Source of the DNA: Mediterranea massiliensis
GTDB lineage: Bacteria > Bacteroidota > Bacteroidia > Bacteroidales > Bacteroidaceae
Assembly: GCF_900128475.1 (NCBI RefSeq)
Contig: NZ_LT635838.1
Span: 145,803 to 209,802 of the forward strand
DNA: 64,000 nucleotides
Direction of reading: 5' to 3'
The notes beneath the pieces were generated by a model. That model searched no databases. It saw only the letters and a list, made by a program, of their open reading frames with translations, and had not been told where the DNA came from. A program made the position numbers and the translations under genes. Positions 42,701-50,440 of this stretch are shown here, piece by piece (the stretch's first letter is position 1; each line of letters begins with the position of its first letter).

Positions 42701-42950
42701 TGATTTGAACCTCCTCTGCTTTATATCCTATATAGGAAATTTCCAGAGTTCCATCAGCCGGTACATCTTTCAGATTGAAGTTACCGTCTATGTCGGTAAT
42801 CACTCCGTTGGACGTACCTTTGACAAGCACGCTGGCACCAATGATGGGCTCACCCTGCTTGTCTGAAACTTTACCTGTAATACTGAGATGCTGGGCGTAC
42901 GCGAAGAAACAGCTCCAAAGCATCAGAAAAAAAATAAGGCTTTTTTTCAT
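39783..42950 (-). CDS. SusC/RagA-type TonB-dependent outer membrane transporter
   Basis: Outer membrane importer of 1055 aa for oligosaccharides, powered by TonB. After the signal peptide (MKKSLIFFLMLWSCFFAYAQ) comes a carboxypeptidase-regulatory-like domain (ITGKVSDKQGEPIIGASVLVKGT), the TonB-box region LDEVVVVGFGTQRRANLT, the plug (GLNLSVGGYGGQLGQTMDVNIRGTG and SISVLKDAAASSIYGSRAAFGV) and the barrel ending in ATVSFGVNVTF. I chose Met at 42950; the frame extends to 43043 but the extra 31 residues have no signal-peptide character and cover the -7 box. It is divergent from the hybrid regulator that presumably controls it. Confidence 0.93.
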   Translation of the reverse strand: MKKSLIFFLMLWSCFFAYAQHLSITGKVSDKQGEPIIGASVLVKGTSNGVITDIDGNFNLKDVPADGTLEISYIGYKAEEVQINSSQTSYSVTLEEDNQVLDEVVVVGFGTQRRANLTEAVATVDTKSLESRPVTNLGQSLQGTVPGLNLSVGGYGGQLGQTMDVNIRGTGTISTGSTASTLVLIDGIEGNMNNLNPDDIESISVLKDAAASSIYGSRAAFGVILITTKKGKAGKASVSYSGNARYYGPMSLPDLMNSYQFANYFNEGSVNGGGNVIFDDDTMNRIQQYMNGEITTTTVANTNGNWQFHEKANDNVDWYDKQYKWSWAHEHNLNINGGSEKMQYYVSANYLGQDGNLRFGDDSYERISTNAKLNAQPFKWLDVEVNVKYVHTNLDNPLYSDLGGLLYHDIVRMWPTMPFQDPNGHYMRNGKLAQLTNGSRSITENDNVYMQGQLVFHPMKGWNIYANVGLRTINEFRKQNLNRVYEYNVNNEPLTLAYGGNYTAGQTGAFQRWTRANHLTTSLYTDYEFAINDDHMFKVMVGMNTEKYNNRVLNVERMDLITENVPEIGSATGKDVINEASAYSWATAGFFGRINYDYKDRYFIAANVRYDGSSRFLRKDRWGTFGSFSLGWNVAREEFFPLDEDLMSQFKPRLSWGTLGNQNTTSYYPMYLLQTVATSGGSWLMDGEFPSIALVPGTIASTLTWETVQSLNVGFDLSMFRSRLTANFDYFIRKTLDMVGPAAEIAHIYGTSMPSTNNTDLKTKGWELALNWRDRVGNVNYNVGFNISDSRSFVERYPNESKSLDTYYEGQELNDIWGYETHGIAKSQEEMDAWLADNRPSWGSGWTEGDIMYVDQNDDGIVNEGAKTLDDPGDRVKLGNSTPRFRFGLNLGLDWKGIDFSMFWQGVAKRDLWLDGPVFWGLNGGEWQSTGLTPHLDYYRPENTTSVFGPNTDAYFPRIYMSDNKNQRTQSRYMQNGAYMRLKNIQVGYTLPKHILDKIGMQHLRFYVSAENVLTISSLPNGFDPETAYSAYTGSSSGKSYPLQATVSFGVNVTF

Positions 42951-42996
42951 GTTTTTCCTTAATTTTAAAGTTAAACAACGGTTTATTACTCTGCTG

Positions 42997-43004
42997 CAAA
43001 TATA
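42997..43004 (-). promoter_or_regulatory. -7 box (TATATTTG) for susC
   Basis: Reverse strand TATATTTG, 46 bp before the SusC start. The -33 TTTG is missing, as expected for a promoter that needs an activator. Confidence 0.55.
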
Positions 43005-43166
43005 GACAATCGGCCACTGAAAGACCCTGCACGAACGTTTCATTCAACATACACGTTTAATACATCCTTAACTTTTCTTGCACTTTTGCAGCATTTTACA
43101 AGGTTTCATGTAGTCTTTGTGGCTACAGTCAAGAAAAAAAGAGGCCGAAAGGGAAAGATGCGACAC

Positions 43167-43304
43167 GGTGCTTTCTGAGCTTCTGACACAGTGCTTCGTC
43201 AAGGTGTCATGAAGTGCTTTCTGAGGGTGTAACGAAGCACTGTGTGAGGAGGTGACACGGTGCTTCGTCAGAGGGTCAGGAAGCACTGCATGAGAGAGGG
43301 ACGG
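43167..43304. repeat. Phased 23-bp repeat array, 6 units (array B)
   Basis: Units begin at 43167, 43190, 43213, 43236, 43259 and 43282, all exactly 23 bp apart. Each opens with RGTGCTT or AGCACT, the same core as array A at 2706-2820. The last two units (GGTGCTTCGTCAGAG then AGCACTGCATGA) are nearly the same as the last two of array A. Units in opposite sense can pair into stems. Confidence 0.85.
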
Positions 43305-43421
43305 AAACAGGCATCAAAGGCCTCCGAAGCTGCCGGGGTGTTCCATGTAAAATAATATAACCTCGGCACGGCAAGAGCGGCACATTTTCTATCAGACAGG
43401 CTTCACACAGAGGAAGCGAAT

Positions 43422-43509
43422 GTTTCAAACATAAAGGCCTTGGGTTTCAAACATAAGCTCCCTATGTTTGAAACCTACAGGCGTCGGGGTTCAAACCTCC
43501 TTTTCCTTC
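43422..43509. repeat. Phased 22-bp repeat array, 4 units, GTTTSAAAC core
   Basis: GTTTCAAAC at 43422 and 43444, GTTTGAAAC at 43466 and GGTTCAAAC at 43488, exactly 22 bp apart. The core is palindromic apart from its central base. The first two units share GTTTCAAACATAA. Confidence 0.85.
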
Positions 43510-43687
43510 CACTTCCGACAGGAGAAGAAAGCAAAGCCAATTTGTATAATATCATAACCATGTTTCCCTATAAGAAAATGTAAACGACAGTAAAGGGCCT
43601 GAGAAAGACACAGCCTCTTTTTTTGCATTTCATTTCGATAAATAAGTTTTTTTTTATTTCTTTGTATAGCCTAATCAGAAATGAAGC

Positions 43688-46600
43688 ATGAACCTTAAGT
43701 ATCTATATATACTACTGACCACCTGCCTGTGCCTCTGCGTGCAGCTGCCCTGCCACGCTTTCTTTGAAAAGGACCTCCACCTGCTGACCATGAAAAACGG
43801 CCTGTCGGACAACACCATCCAAGCCATCTGCAAAGATCGCAACGGGTTCATCTGGCTCAGCACACGCGATGCCCTGAACCGCTACGACGGCAAGCAAGTG
43901 AAAGTCTTCCTCTTCGACAACACCGGTGCCAACCTTTCCGACCTGAAGGAAATATCGGACGGCCTCCTGTGCTTTGAAAGCCGGGGCTACCTCCATGCCT
44001 TCGACCTGCGCGGCGAACGCTTCGTGCCCATACGGACGGAAGATGGAAAAGAAATCCAAGCGATTGCCACCGCACCCGTGAACGACTCCATCCTCTGGAT
44101 GATGAACAACCACGAGCTGATGCTGGCTCAAAAAACAAACCGTCCACAGAATGATACCATCACTTTCCGCATCCTGAAACGCTTTGAGCCCGGCAAGCAG
44201 GAGGGCAGCCTGCTGGCCAAGTTGTCACTCTCTCCCGACAAACGCTACCTCTGCATAGCCGATACGTATGGCCGCATCATTAGGGCCGACACGGAACGGA
44301 TGGACGGCTTCCAGCCCGTAAACGGCACCGGCTTCGGAAGGCCAATCCAAATCAACCATCTCCTCTACGACGAGGATGGGAACATTTGGATGACCACCCT
44401 CACCCACGGCCTTGTACGCCACAACACACGGACAGGACGTACCACCCGAATGACCTACCACAACAAGTATACGGCCAACCAGCTGTCGCACACCGATGCG
44501 TTCGAAGTGGTACGCCTTGAAAAAAACCGGTACCTGGCCGCCACGTGGAATGGCTATACCCTCATCAGCCTGAACAAGAACAATCCGGACGAAATGACGG
44601 GACAGGTATTCAACAACACCACCTCTTACGTGTTCCGCGACATCGAGACACGCATGGTTGCCGCCTACTACGACCCGCAAGGCATCCTGTGGATAGGGAC
44701 GGACGGAGGAGGAGCCATCTGGTCGGACCTGCGGGAACAGTTCTACAACCGCTATTACCAGGACCGGCACAACGAAATCTGCTCCATGCTGGGCGACGAC
44801 GAAGGCTACCTGTGGCTCACGACCTTCCATCGGGGCATTCTGCGCAGCCGCACTCCCTTCCATTCGGACGAGCCGTTGGATTTTGCCCCGGCCGGCACTT
44901 CCGAAGTACAGCAACGGCACACGGTGCTGAGCAGTACCCGGGACCGGGAAGGAAACCTGTGGTTCGGGAATGCGGACGGCACCCTGACCCGATATGACGC
45001 ACGAAGAAAGAAATTCCAGATTATAAAACTGACCGACGGCTCCACTCCGGTCGAAGGCGCATCGGTATGGAGCCTGCTGGCCGACAGCCGGGGAACCATC
45101 TGGGCAGGGACACAGGCCGGACTTTTCGGCGTCGATCCCGCCACGACAACATCCCGACAAATACACTTTACAGACCCGGAAGGGAAGACGCTTCCCGCTC
45201 CCTATATCCGCGCACTGGCCGAAACAGCCGACCACCACCTCTGGCTAGGCACCACTACGGGGCTCTACCGATACGACTGTCAGGAAGAACGGCTGGAAAC
45301 AGGATATGAAAAAGCAGCCGGCATTTCCGACCCTTCCATCCGCTCCCTCCACGCTGCCGGCAACGGACTGCTGTATGTGGGCTATATGAACAGGCTGGCC
45401 GTCCTCTCGCCCGCGGAAAACCGCATCGTGCAAACCTACGGCACCCAGGACGGGCTGTGCAACGACTTCGTGGGCTGCATCACCGAAGACGAAAAGGGAA
45501 ACATCTGGATCGGATCCAACTCGGGCATCTCGCGTTACGACAGCCGCCAGCACCTGTTCTACAACTACTACGTGTCGGGCAGCAACCGTTCGGCCCTCTA
45601 CTGGAAGCACACCCTGTTCTGGGGGAACAACAAGAACCTGACTTACTTCAAGCCCGACAAGACAGACCGGTTCGAAGTACCGAAGAAGGTCCTGATAACC
45701 GGACTCGAGGTCAACAACAGCCCCGTAGACATCGGCCGGCCGGTCAACGGACAAACCATCCTGCCCTATGGCATCTCCTACCTGTCGGACATCCGGCTGA
45801 GCTACAAGAACCGCGACTTTTCCCTCAACTTCAGCGACCTTTCCTACTCGGACGAACAGCAGATGTATGCCTACCGCCTGTACCCCTACCAGCAGGAATG
45901 GATCTACACGCAAGGAGAGGAAAAGGTGTCCTACACCAACCTGAAGCACGGCGACTACATTTTCGAAATCAAGAACATCCACCCCAACAAGACCTCGGAC
46001 CAGATTACCCGCCTGCACATCGCCATCGACCCTCATTGGAGCAACAGTGCCTGGTTCCGCCTGTGCATCTTCCTCGCCGCAGCCCTGGTCCTGTGGTATG
46101 TCTGGAGGCGCATCCGCATGAGGGCCAAACGGCTGGAACACGAAATGCAGCTGGAGCATGAAGTGTTCACCGCCAAAGTGGAACGCGACAAGGAAAAGCA
46201 ACTGCGCCTGGAACGCGAACGCTTCTTCACCGAAATAGCCCACGAACTGCGCACGCCACTGACCCTGATTCTGGCCCCGCTCCAGGAATTGCTCCACACC
46301 GACGGCCTGTCACCCCAGGCCCGGCGCCAGCTGCAGACGGCCTTCGACAACAGCCGGTCGCTGCATGCCCAGATGGACCAACTGCTGTTCTTGCAGAAGA
46401 TAGAGGCCAACATGGTCCGGCTCAAAGTGGCGGAAACAGACATCAACCGGCTGGCCTCAGACGTATGCGAATCTTTCAAGGCCATGGCCGAGAAAGGCCA
46501 TTACCAGTTCAGCATCCACCTCCTGCCCGAACCGCTCCTGCTGTGGGTCGATGCGGAGAAGATGGCCACTGCCATACGTAACCTGCTGTCAAACGCCTTC

Positions 46601-47770
46601 AAGTACACCCAGCCACAGGGCACTGTGGAACTGATTTTGGGAAGAACCGTCATCGACGGACATCCCTTCTGCAACATTACCGTCAGCGACACAGGTGCAG
46701 GCATCCCGCAGGAAGTGAAGGAGCACCTGTTCGAACCTTTCACCACGGGAGTAAATACTCCCGTCCACTCCACCCAGACGGGCATCGGCATGCGCATCGT
46801 GAAAAACATCGCCGACCTGCACCACGGCTACATCCGGACGGCCGACCATCCCGGACACGGCACCATCATCAGCCTCTACATACCCGAAGGAAACGGCCAC
46901 TTCGACACCGCCAGCGAGAAGGTGACCTTCGTAGGCGTCTCCAAGCCCGCAGCTCCCCACCCCGCCGTGCAACCGCCATCCGAAACGGCCGACGATGCAA
47001 CCCGCCACCGCCTGCTCATCGTGGAAGACAACGCCGACATCCGGCAATACATAGCCAACCTGTTCGAAGGAGAATGCACGACCTACGAAGCGGCCAACGG
47101 CGAGGAAGGCATCAACCGGGCGGAGGAAATACAGCCCGACCTCATCATCTGCGACGTCATGATGCCCGTCAAGGACGGTCTGGAATGCTGCCGCGAACTG
47201 AAAGAATCGCCCCGGACGGCTTCCATCCCCATCCTGATGCTCACCGCCAAGTCCGAAGACTCGGACGTCATCCAGGCCCTGGGCATCGGTGCCGACGACT
47301 ACATGATGAAACCCTTCAACCCCGAAATGCTCCAGACGAGAGTGCGGAGCCTGATACGCCAGCGCGAACGGCTGAAGCGGCTGTATGCCGGCACGTTGCG
47401 GCTGAAAACCGAAGAAACCGAAGAGGGGAAGAAGGAAACGGAAGACTACTTCATCCGCCAGGTGATACAGGTAATCGAAGCCAACCTGGCCGACGAGAAC
47501 TTCAACGTCAAGATGCTGGCCGACCAGCTCCACATGAGCCAGCCGACCCTCTACCGCAAAATCAAACAGCGGAGCGAACTGGCAGCCATCGACATGATCC
47601 GCAGCGTACGCATGAGCAAAGCCGCCTCGCTGATTCTGGAAAACCGGTACAGCATGCAGGAGATTGCCGAGATGGTGGGTTACAACGACACACGCACCCT
47701 GCGGAAACACTTCGTGGCACAATTCGGCGTGTCGCCCTCCAAGTACAGCGAGCAGAACGCGGAAGAGTGA
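43688..47770 (+). CDS. Hybrid two-component system regulator (HTCS)
   Basis: One-protein sensor and transcription factor of 1360 aa, the usual controller of a polysaccharide utilisation locus. After a signal peptide there is a periplasmic sensor of two-component-propeller repeats (for example GNIWMTTLTHGLVRHNTRTG and GNIWIGSNSGISRYD) and a YYY domain before the membrane helix at about 786-808. The kinase has His852 in FFTEIAHELRTPL, N box NLLSNAFKYTQ, G1 SDTGAGIP. The receiver has Asp1156 in IICDVMMP. An AraC-type double helix-turn-helix fills about 1255-1355 (VKMLADQLHMSQPTLYRKIK). It diverges from susC and should activate it when its sugar binds. Its former targets may include the sulfatase-fucosidase genes now at 11292-15935. 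Confidence 0.93.
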   Translation: MNLKYLYILLTTCLCLCVQLPCHAFFEKDLHLLTMKNGLSDNTIQAICKDRNGFIWLSTRDALNRYDGKQVKVFLFDNTGANLSDLKEISDGLLCFESRGYLHAFDLRGERFVPIRTEDGKEIQAIATAPVNDSILWMMNNHELMLAQKTNRPQNDTITFRILKRFEPGKQEGSLLAKLSLSPDKRYLCIADTYGRIIRADTERMDGFQPVNGTGFGRPIQINHLLYDEDGNIWMTTLTHGLVRHNTRTGRTTRMTYHNKYTANQLSHTDAFEVVRLEKNRYLAATWNGYTLISLNKNNPDEMTGQVFNNTTSYVFRDIETRMVAAYYDPQGILWIGTDGGGAIWSDLREQFYNRYYQDRHNEICSMLGDDEGYLWLTTFHRGILRSRTPFHSDEPLDFAPAGTSEVQQRHTVLSSTRDREGNLWFGNADGTLTRYDARRKKFQIIKLTDGSTPVEGASVWSLLADSRGTIWAGTQAGLFGVDPATTTSRQIHFTDPEGKTLPAPYIRALAETADHHLWLGTTTGLYRYDCQEERLETGYEKAAGISDPSIRSLHAAGNGLLYVGYMNRLAVLSPAENRIVQTYGTQDGLCNDFVGCITEDEKGNIWIGSNSGISRYDSRQHLFYNYYVSGSNRSALYWKHTLFWGNNKNLTYFKPDKTDRFEVPKKVLITGLEVNNSPVDIGRPVNGQTILPYGISYLSDIRLSYKNRDFSLNFSDLSYSDEQQMYAYRLYPYQQEWIYTQGEEKVSYTNLKHGDYIFEIKNIHPNKTSDQITRLHIAIDPHWSNSAWFRLCIFLAAALVLWYVWRRIRMRAKRLEHEMQLEHEVFTAKVERDKEKQLRLERERFFTEIAHELRTPLTLILAPLQELLHTDGLSPQARRQLQTAFDNSRSLHAQMDQLLFLQKIEANMVRLKVAETDINRLASDVCESFKAMAEKGHYQFSIHLLPEPLLLWVDAEKMATAIRNLLSNAFKYTQPQGTVELILGRTVIDGHPFCNITVSDTGAGIPQEVKEHLFEPFTTGVNTPVHSTQTGIGMRIVKNIADLHHGYIRTADHPGHGTIISLYIPEGNGHFDTASEKVTFVGVSKPAAPHPAVQPPSETADDATRHRLLIVEDNADIRQYIANLFEGECTTYEAANGEEGINRAEEIQPDLIICDVMMPVKDGLECCRELKESPRTASIPILMLTAKSEDSDVIQALGIGADDYMMKPFNPEMLQTRVRSLIRQRERLKRLYAGTLRLKTEETEEGKKETEDYFIRQVIQVIEANLADENFNVKMLADQLHMSQPTLYRKIKQRSELAAIDMIRSVRMSKAASLILENRYSMQEIAEMVGYNDTRTLRKHFVAQFGVSPSKYSEQNAEE

Positions 47771-47776
47771 ACGGGG

Positions 47777-48718
47777 TCAGTTCGCCGCCCCGATGTAGCG
47801 GCTGTAGCGGCCGAAGAAACGACGGAAAGCCCCCCAGCGCATCAGCCCCTGTTCGAACAGCAGAATGCCCAGCAAGGCACAGCAGATGCCCAGCGACACG
47901 TCGATGAGATAGTGATGGCCGGAATAGACGGCCGTCCACCAGATGCCCACCATGATAAAGGCAAAGACAGCGATGATCCAGCGGCGGCAACGGCCCATGA
48001 CGGCATAGGCCAAGGCCACGACCATGTAGGCGGCATGCAGGGACGGAACGGCGGCAAAGACATTGGCGTTGCGCCCGTAGATGCCTTCGAAGACCGTAAT
48101 GCCCAGCAACTCGTCGAAACGTCCCAGGCCGGCCACATTGCCCGGCGTGGAGAGATCCGGCTCAAAGCCATAGTTCATGGCGTACCAGGGCGGAGCGGCC
48201 GGATGGATGTAATAGCCGGCAAAGCCTATCAGATTGACCAGCAGGAATACCATCGCAAAACGCAGGTAGAGGCTGCGGCGCCCCTTGAAGTAAAGCCAAA
48301 GGCCGAAAGCGATGGGCACCGGCACCCAGCAGAGGTAGAAGATACCGGCCATGAAATCGGCCGCACTGCAATGGTGGAGGGCGAAATATTCGCAGGGTAT
48401 CAGTGTCTGTCCGCCTGCCTGGATGCCGAACAGCGACTTCTCGGCTTCGTAAAGGCCACGGACGTCAATGGGGTTGACTTCATAATTGGGCCACACGCGC
48501 ATCCAGTCGTAGGACACGCCGAATATGATAAAGGGCAGCAGGGCCACAGCCAGCTTGCGGGTGGTTCTTCCCGCAAAAAACAGCAGCAGAAACAGCCCCA
48601 CCAGCAAGAAATGCTCGGGACGGATGCCCACAAACACGCCCGTCAGCACCAGGAACAGGGCTGACACTACAAGAACCGGCAGGGACTCACCTGCCGGCGG
48701 CAAAACGTTCTGTTTCAT
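47777..48718 (-). CDS. PAP2-family inositol phosphorylceramide synthase (AUR1-like)
   Basis: Membrane protein of 313 aa with about eight hydrophobic segments. The PAP2 catalytic motifs are AAVPSLHAAYMVV and YSGHHYLIDVS with the two active His residues; FDELLGITVFEGIYGRNANVFA resembles AUR1-type synthases. It would transfer phosphoinositol to ceramide, giving inositol sphingolipid. It is the last gene of a five-gene run in the same order as the inositol-lipid cluster of B. thetaiotaomicron (BT_1522-BT_1526). The start is 4 bp after the upstream gene's stop. Family and context agree; the substrate is inferred. Confidence 0.85.
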   Translation of the reverse strand: MKQNVLPPAGESLPVLVVSALFLVLTGVFVGIRPEHFLLVGLFLLLFFAGRTTRKLAVALLPFIIFGVSYDWMRVWPNYEVNPIDVRGLYEAEKSLFGIQAGGQTLIPCEYFALHHCSAADFMAGIFYLCWVPVPIAFGLWLYFKGRRSLYLRFAMVFLLVNLIGFAGYYIHPAAPPWYAMNYGFEPDLSTPGNVAGLGRFDELLGITVFEGIYGRNANVFAAVPSLHAAYMVVALAYAVMGRCRRWIIAVFAFIMVGIWWTAVYSGHHYLIDVSLGICCALLGILLFEQGLMRWGAFRRFFGRYSRYIGAAN

Positions 48719-48722
48719 CCGA

Positions 48723-49376
48723 TTATTGCTTCTTCAACAGTTTATGACAATGGTTGATACGGACAAAGGCAGTCCAGTTGGCCAACACGGCTATCACAGC
48801 CAACGGAGCAATCAGGATGTACACGCTGTCGAAAGCCGTGCAGTCCTGGAAGACACCGCAGAAGATGGCACCCAGAGCCGTCAGCACGACACGCTCGGGA
48901 CGCTGCATCAGGCCCACCTTGCAATCCAGGTCCAGACCCTCGGCACGGGCACGCACATAGCTCACCATCAACGAGCCGACCAGAGCGACAGCCGTAATGA
49001 TGCTCCCCCAGAAATATCCCTGAAAGAGCAGGAAATAGAGAATGCCGAAAAGGGTGAAAAGTTCGCTGTAGCGGTCGAGCACGGAGTCGTAGAGGGCACC
49101 GAAAGTGGACGACATGCCTCCCACCCGGGCCACACGCCCGTCCATCATGTCGAACAGGCCGGCAAACAGCACAATGCCGCCCGCCCATCCGGCAAGCGTC
49201 AGCGCCAGTTCCTCGCCGGCCCAACCGGCATATACAAACACAACGGCCGCCACGATGTTCAGCACCAGGCCGGTGGTCGTAACGAAGTTCGGGGTAATCC
49301 CCACCCGGATCATGCCCTGCACGACGGGATTGATAATCTTGTAAATCAGTTGTTGTAAGTAGTCTCTGTAAGTCAT
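48723..49376 (-). CDS. CDP-alcohol phosphatidyltransferase (phosphatidylinositol-phosphate synthase type)
   Basis: Membrane enzyme of 217 aa with the CDP-alcohol transferase motif [23 protein letters not shown], i.e. DG-X2-AR-X8-G-X3-D-X3-D (from about residue 75). In this operon the alcohol should be inositol 1-phosphate made by the upstream synthase, giving phosphatidylinositol phosphate. It lies 2 bp after the GtrA-like gene and 4 bp before the PAP2 gene, so all three are coupled. Six hydrophobic segments are visible. Confidence 0.87.
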   Translation of the reverse strand: MTYRDYLQQLIYKIINPVVQGMIRVGITPNFVTTTGLVLNIVAAVVFVYAGWAGEELALTLAGWAGGIVLFAGLFDMMDGRVARVGGMSSTFGALYDSVLDRYSELFTLFGILYFLLFQGYFWGSIITAVALVGSLMVSYVRARAEGLDLDCKVGLMQRPERVVLTALGAIFCGVFQDCTAFDSVYILIAPLAVIAVLANWTAFVRINHCHKLLKKQ

Positions 49377-49378
49377 AT

Positions 49379-49897
49379 CTATTCTCTTTTTTTGTTTTTC
49401 AACACATATCTCCAGATTTTCCTTATATTATGATTCCGATAAACGAACACACGCTGCATGTGGTAGTTCCAGAACAGAGCCACAACCACCGCAACAATAA
49501 TTTTTGCCAGGATGAACACGTTGTCCACATAATAGCCCAGCAGGCTGTTGACCCACGTCATGCCTGTCAGCCACTCGGTCAGGGCAAACGTGCCCCACGT
49601 GTTCAGCAAGATACTCCCTCCCCAAACGACAATGTATTTCAGCGCCACATGCACCTTCTTGCAATCTTCGGAATGGAATACCCACCGGTAATTGATGGCA
49701 CAGTTCACCACCCCTCCCATTACCGAGCCCAGAAACGTGGCATACAGATAAAAGACATCGAACAGCTTGAACAACAGGATGGTCACCAGAAAGTCGACGA
49801 AACTGGCAAACTGGGCGGAAAGCTGGGCCTTGAAAAACACCCACACCACACGACGCCAGCCGACAAACCAGTCTTTCCCTCTCAATTGGCCAACCAT
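49379..49897 (-). CDS. GtrA-family membrane protein
   Basis: Small membrane protein of 172 aa with four hydrophobic segments ([78 protein letters not shown]). NYRWVF and [10 protein letters not shown] are the repeated GtrA half-motifs. GtrA proteins are thought to flip lipid-linked sugars; here it may move an inositol lipid or its precursor, which is an inference from position. Its start overlaps the end of the PgpA-like gene by 16 bp. Confidence 0.85.
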   Translation of the reverse strand: MVGQLRGKDWFVGWRRVVWVFFKAQLSAQFASFVDFLVTILLFKLFDVFYLYATFLGSVMGGVVNCAINYRWVFHSEDCKKVHVALKYIVVWGGSILLNTWGTFALTEWLTGMTWVNSLLGYYVDNVFILAKIIVAVVVALFWNYHMQRVFVYRNHNIRKIWRYVLKNKKRE

Positions 49898-50361
49898 CTT
49901 ACTGCAATCAAAAGAATGAAACCATAGATGCCGGACAGGATATCGTCCATCATCACTCCGATACCTCCCGGAAGGCTCTCCATCCGGCGAATGCCCAAAG
50001 GCTTGAAGATATCGAACAGGCGGAACAGGACAAAGGCCGCCAATCCGTATCCGATGTGTCCGGCCGGAGCGGCCAGCAACGTAATCCAGACACCCACCAT
50101 CTCGTCGACCACCACCCGAGACGGGTCTTCACCCCATACCGGTTCCAGACGGTCGGCAGCCCACACACCGGCCACCGTAAAGACCAAAATCAACGCGACC
50201 GTGACCCACAACAGCGTGAGCCCCGTCAGGAAGAACGACAGGAAAAACCATATCAAGGCTGCCAGCAACGCACCTGCCGTGCCGGGAGCCACCGGTGAAA
50301 AGCCCGAACCGAAGCCCGTGCCTATCAACATGGGAAGAAAAGGCGGTCTACTATTCATCAT
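49882..50361 (-). CDS. PgpA-family phosphatase (probable phosphatidylinositol-phosphate phosphatase)
   Basis: Membrane phosphatase of 159 aa related to phosphatidylglycerophosphatase A. The N-terminal motif GTGFGSGFSPVAPGTAGALLA and the catalytic acidic stretch in DPSRVVVDEMVGVWITLLA are present; RLFDIFKPLGIRRMESLPGGIGVMMDD closes the family pattern. In this operon it probably removes phosphate from phosphatidylinositol phosphate. I start at ATG 50361 (MMNSRPPFLPM); a longer frame to 50412 would begin inside a terminator hairpin. It is the first gene after that hairpin. Confidence 0.85.
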   Translation of the reverse strand: MMNSRPPFLPMLIGTGFGSGFSPVAPGTAGALLAALIWFFLSFFLTGLTLLWVTVALILVFTVAGVWAADRLEPVWGEDPSRVVVDEMVGVWITLLAAPAGHIGYGLAAFVLFRLFDIFKPLGIRRMESLPGGIGVMMDDILSGIYGFILLIAVRWLAN

Positions 50362-50380
50362 TATTTTTATGTCACACAAA

Positions 50381-50417
50381 AGAGGGTGTACACTCTTCAT
50401 CATCGTGTACATCCTCT
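50381..50417 (-). terminator. Terminator or attenuator inside the inositol-lipid operon
   Basis: On the reverse strand AGAGGATGTACA pairs with TGTACACCCTCT (one G-T pair), followed by TTTTGTG. It lies between the inositol phosphate synthase stop (50441) and the PgpA-like start (50361), so the lipid genes may get less transcript than the synthase. Confidence 0.7.
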
Positions 50418-50440
50418 TTTTTCATGCATTTTTTCTCTTC

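Larger units (their letters stand above)
42951..43687. other. Regulatory intergenic region between susC and the hybrid regulator
   Basis: This 737-bp gap contains a -7 box for susC (42997-43004), a 23-bp phased array (43167-43304) and a 22-bp phased array (43422-43509). 43305-43421 and 43510-43687 show no gene; the last part is AT-rich with long T-runs (43618-43625, 43650-43657) and probably holds the regulator promoter. The binding site of the hybrid regulator should lie here, but I cannot point to it. Confidence 0.6.

Noticed and set aside
43167-43509. CRISPR array
   Set aside because: Units are 22-23 bp in total with only a short common core, no long constant repeat and spacer pattern, and no cas genes in the window.
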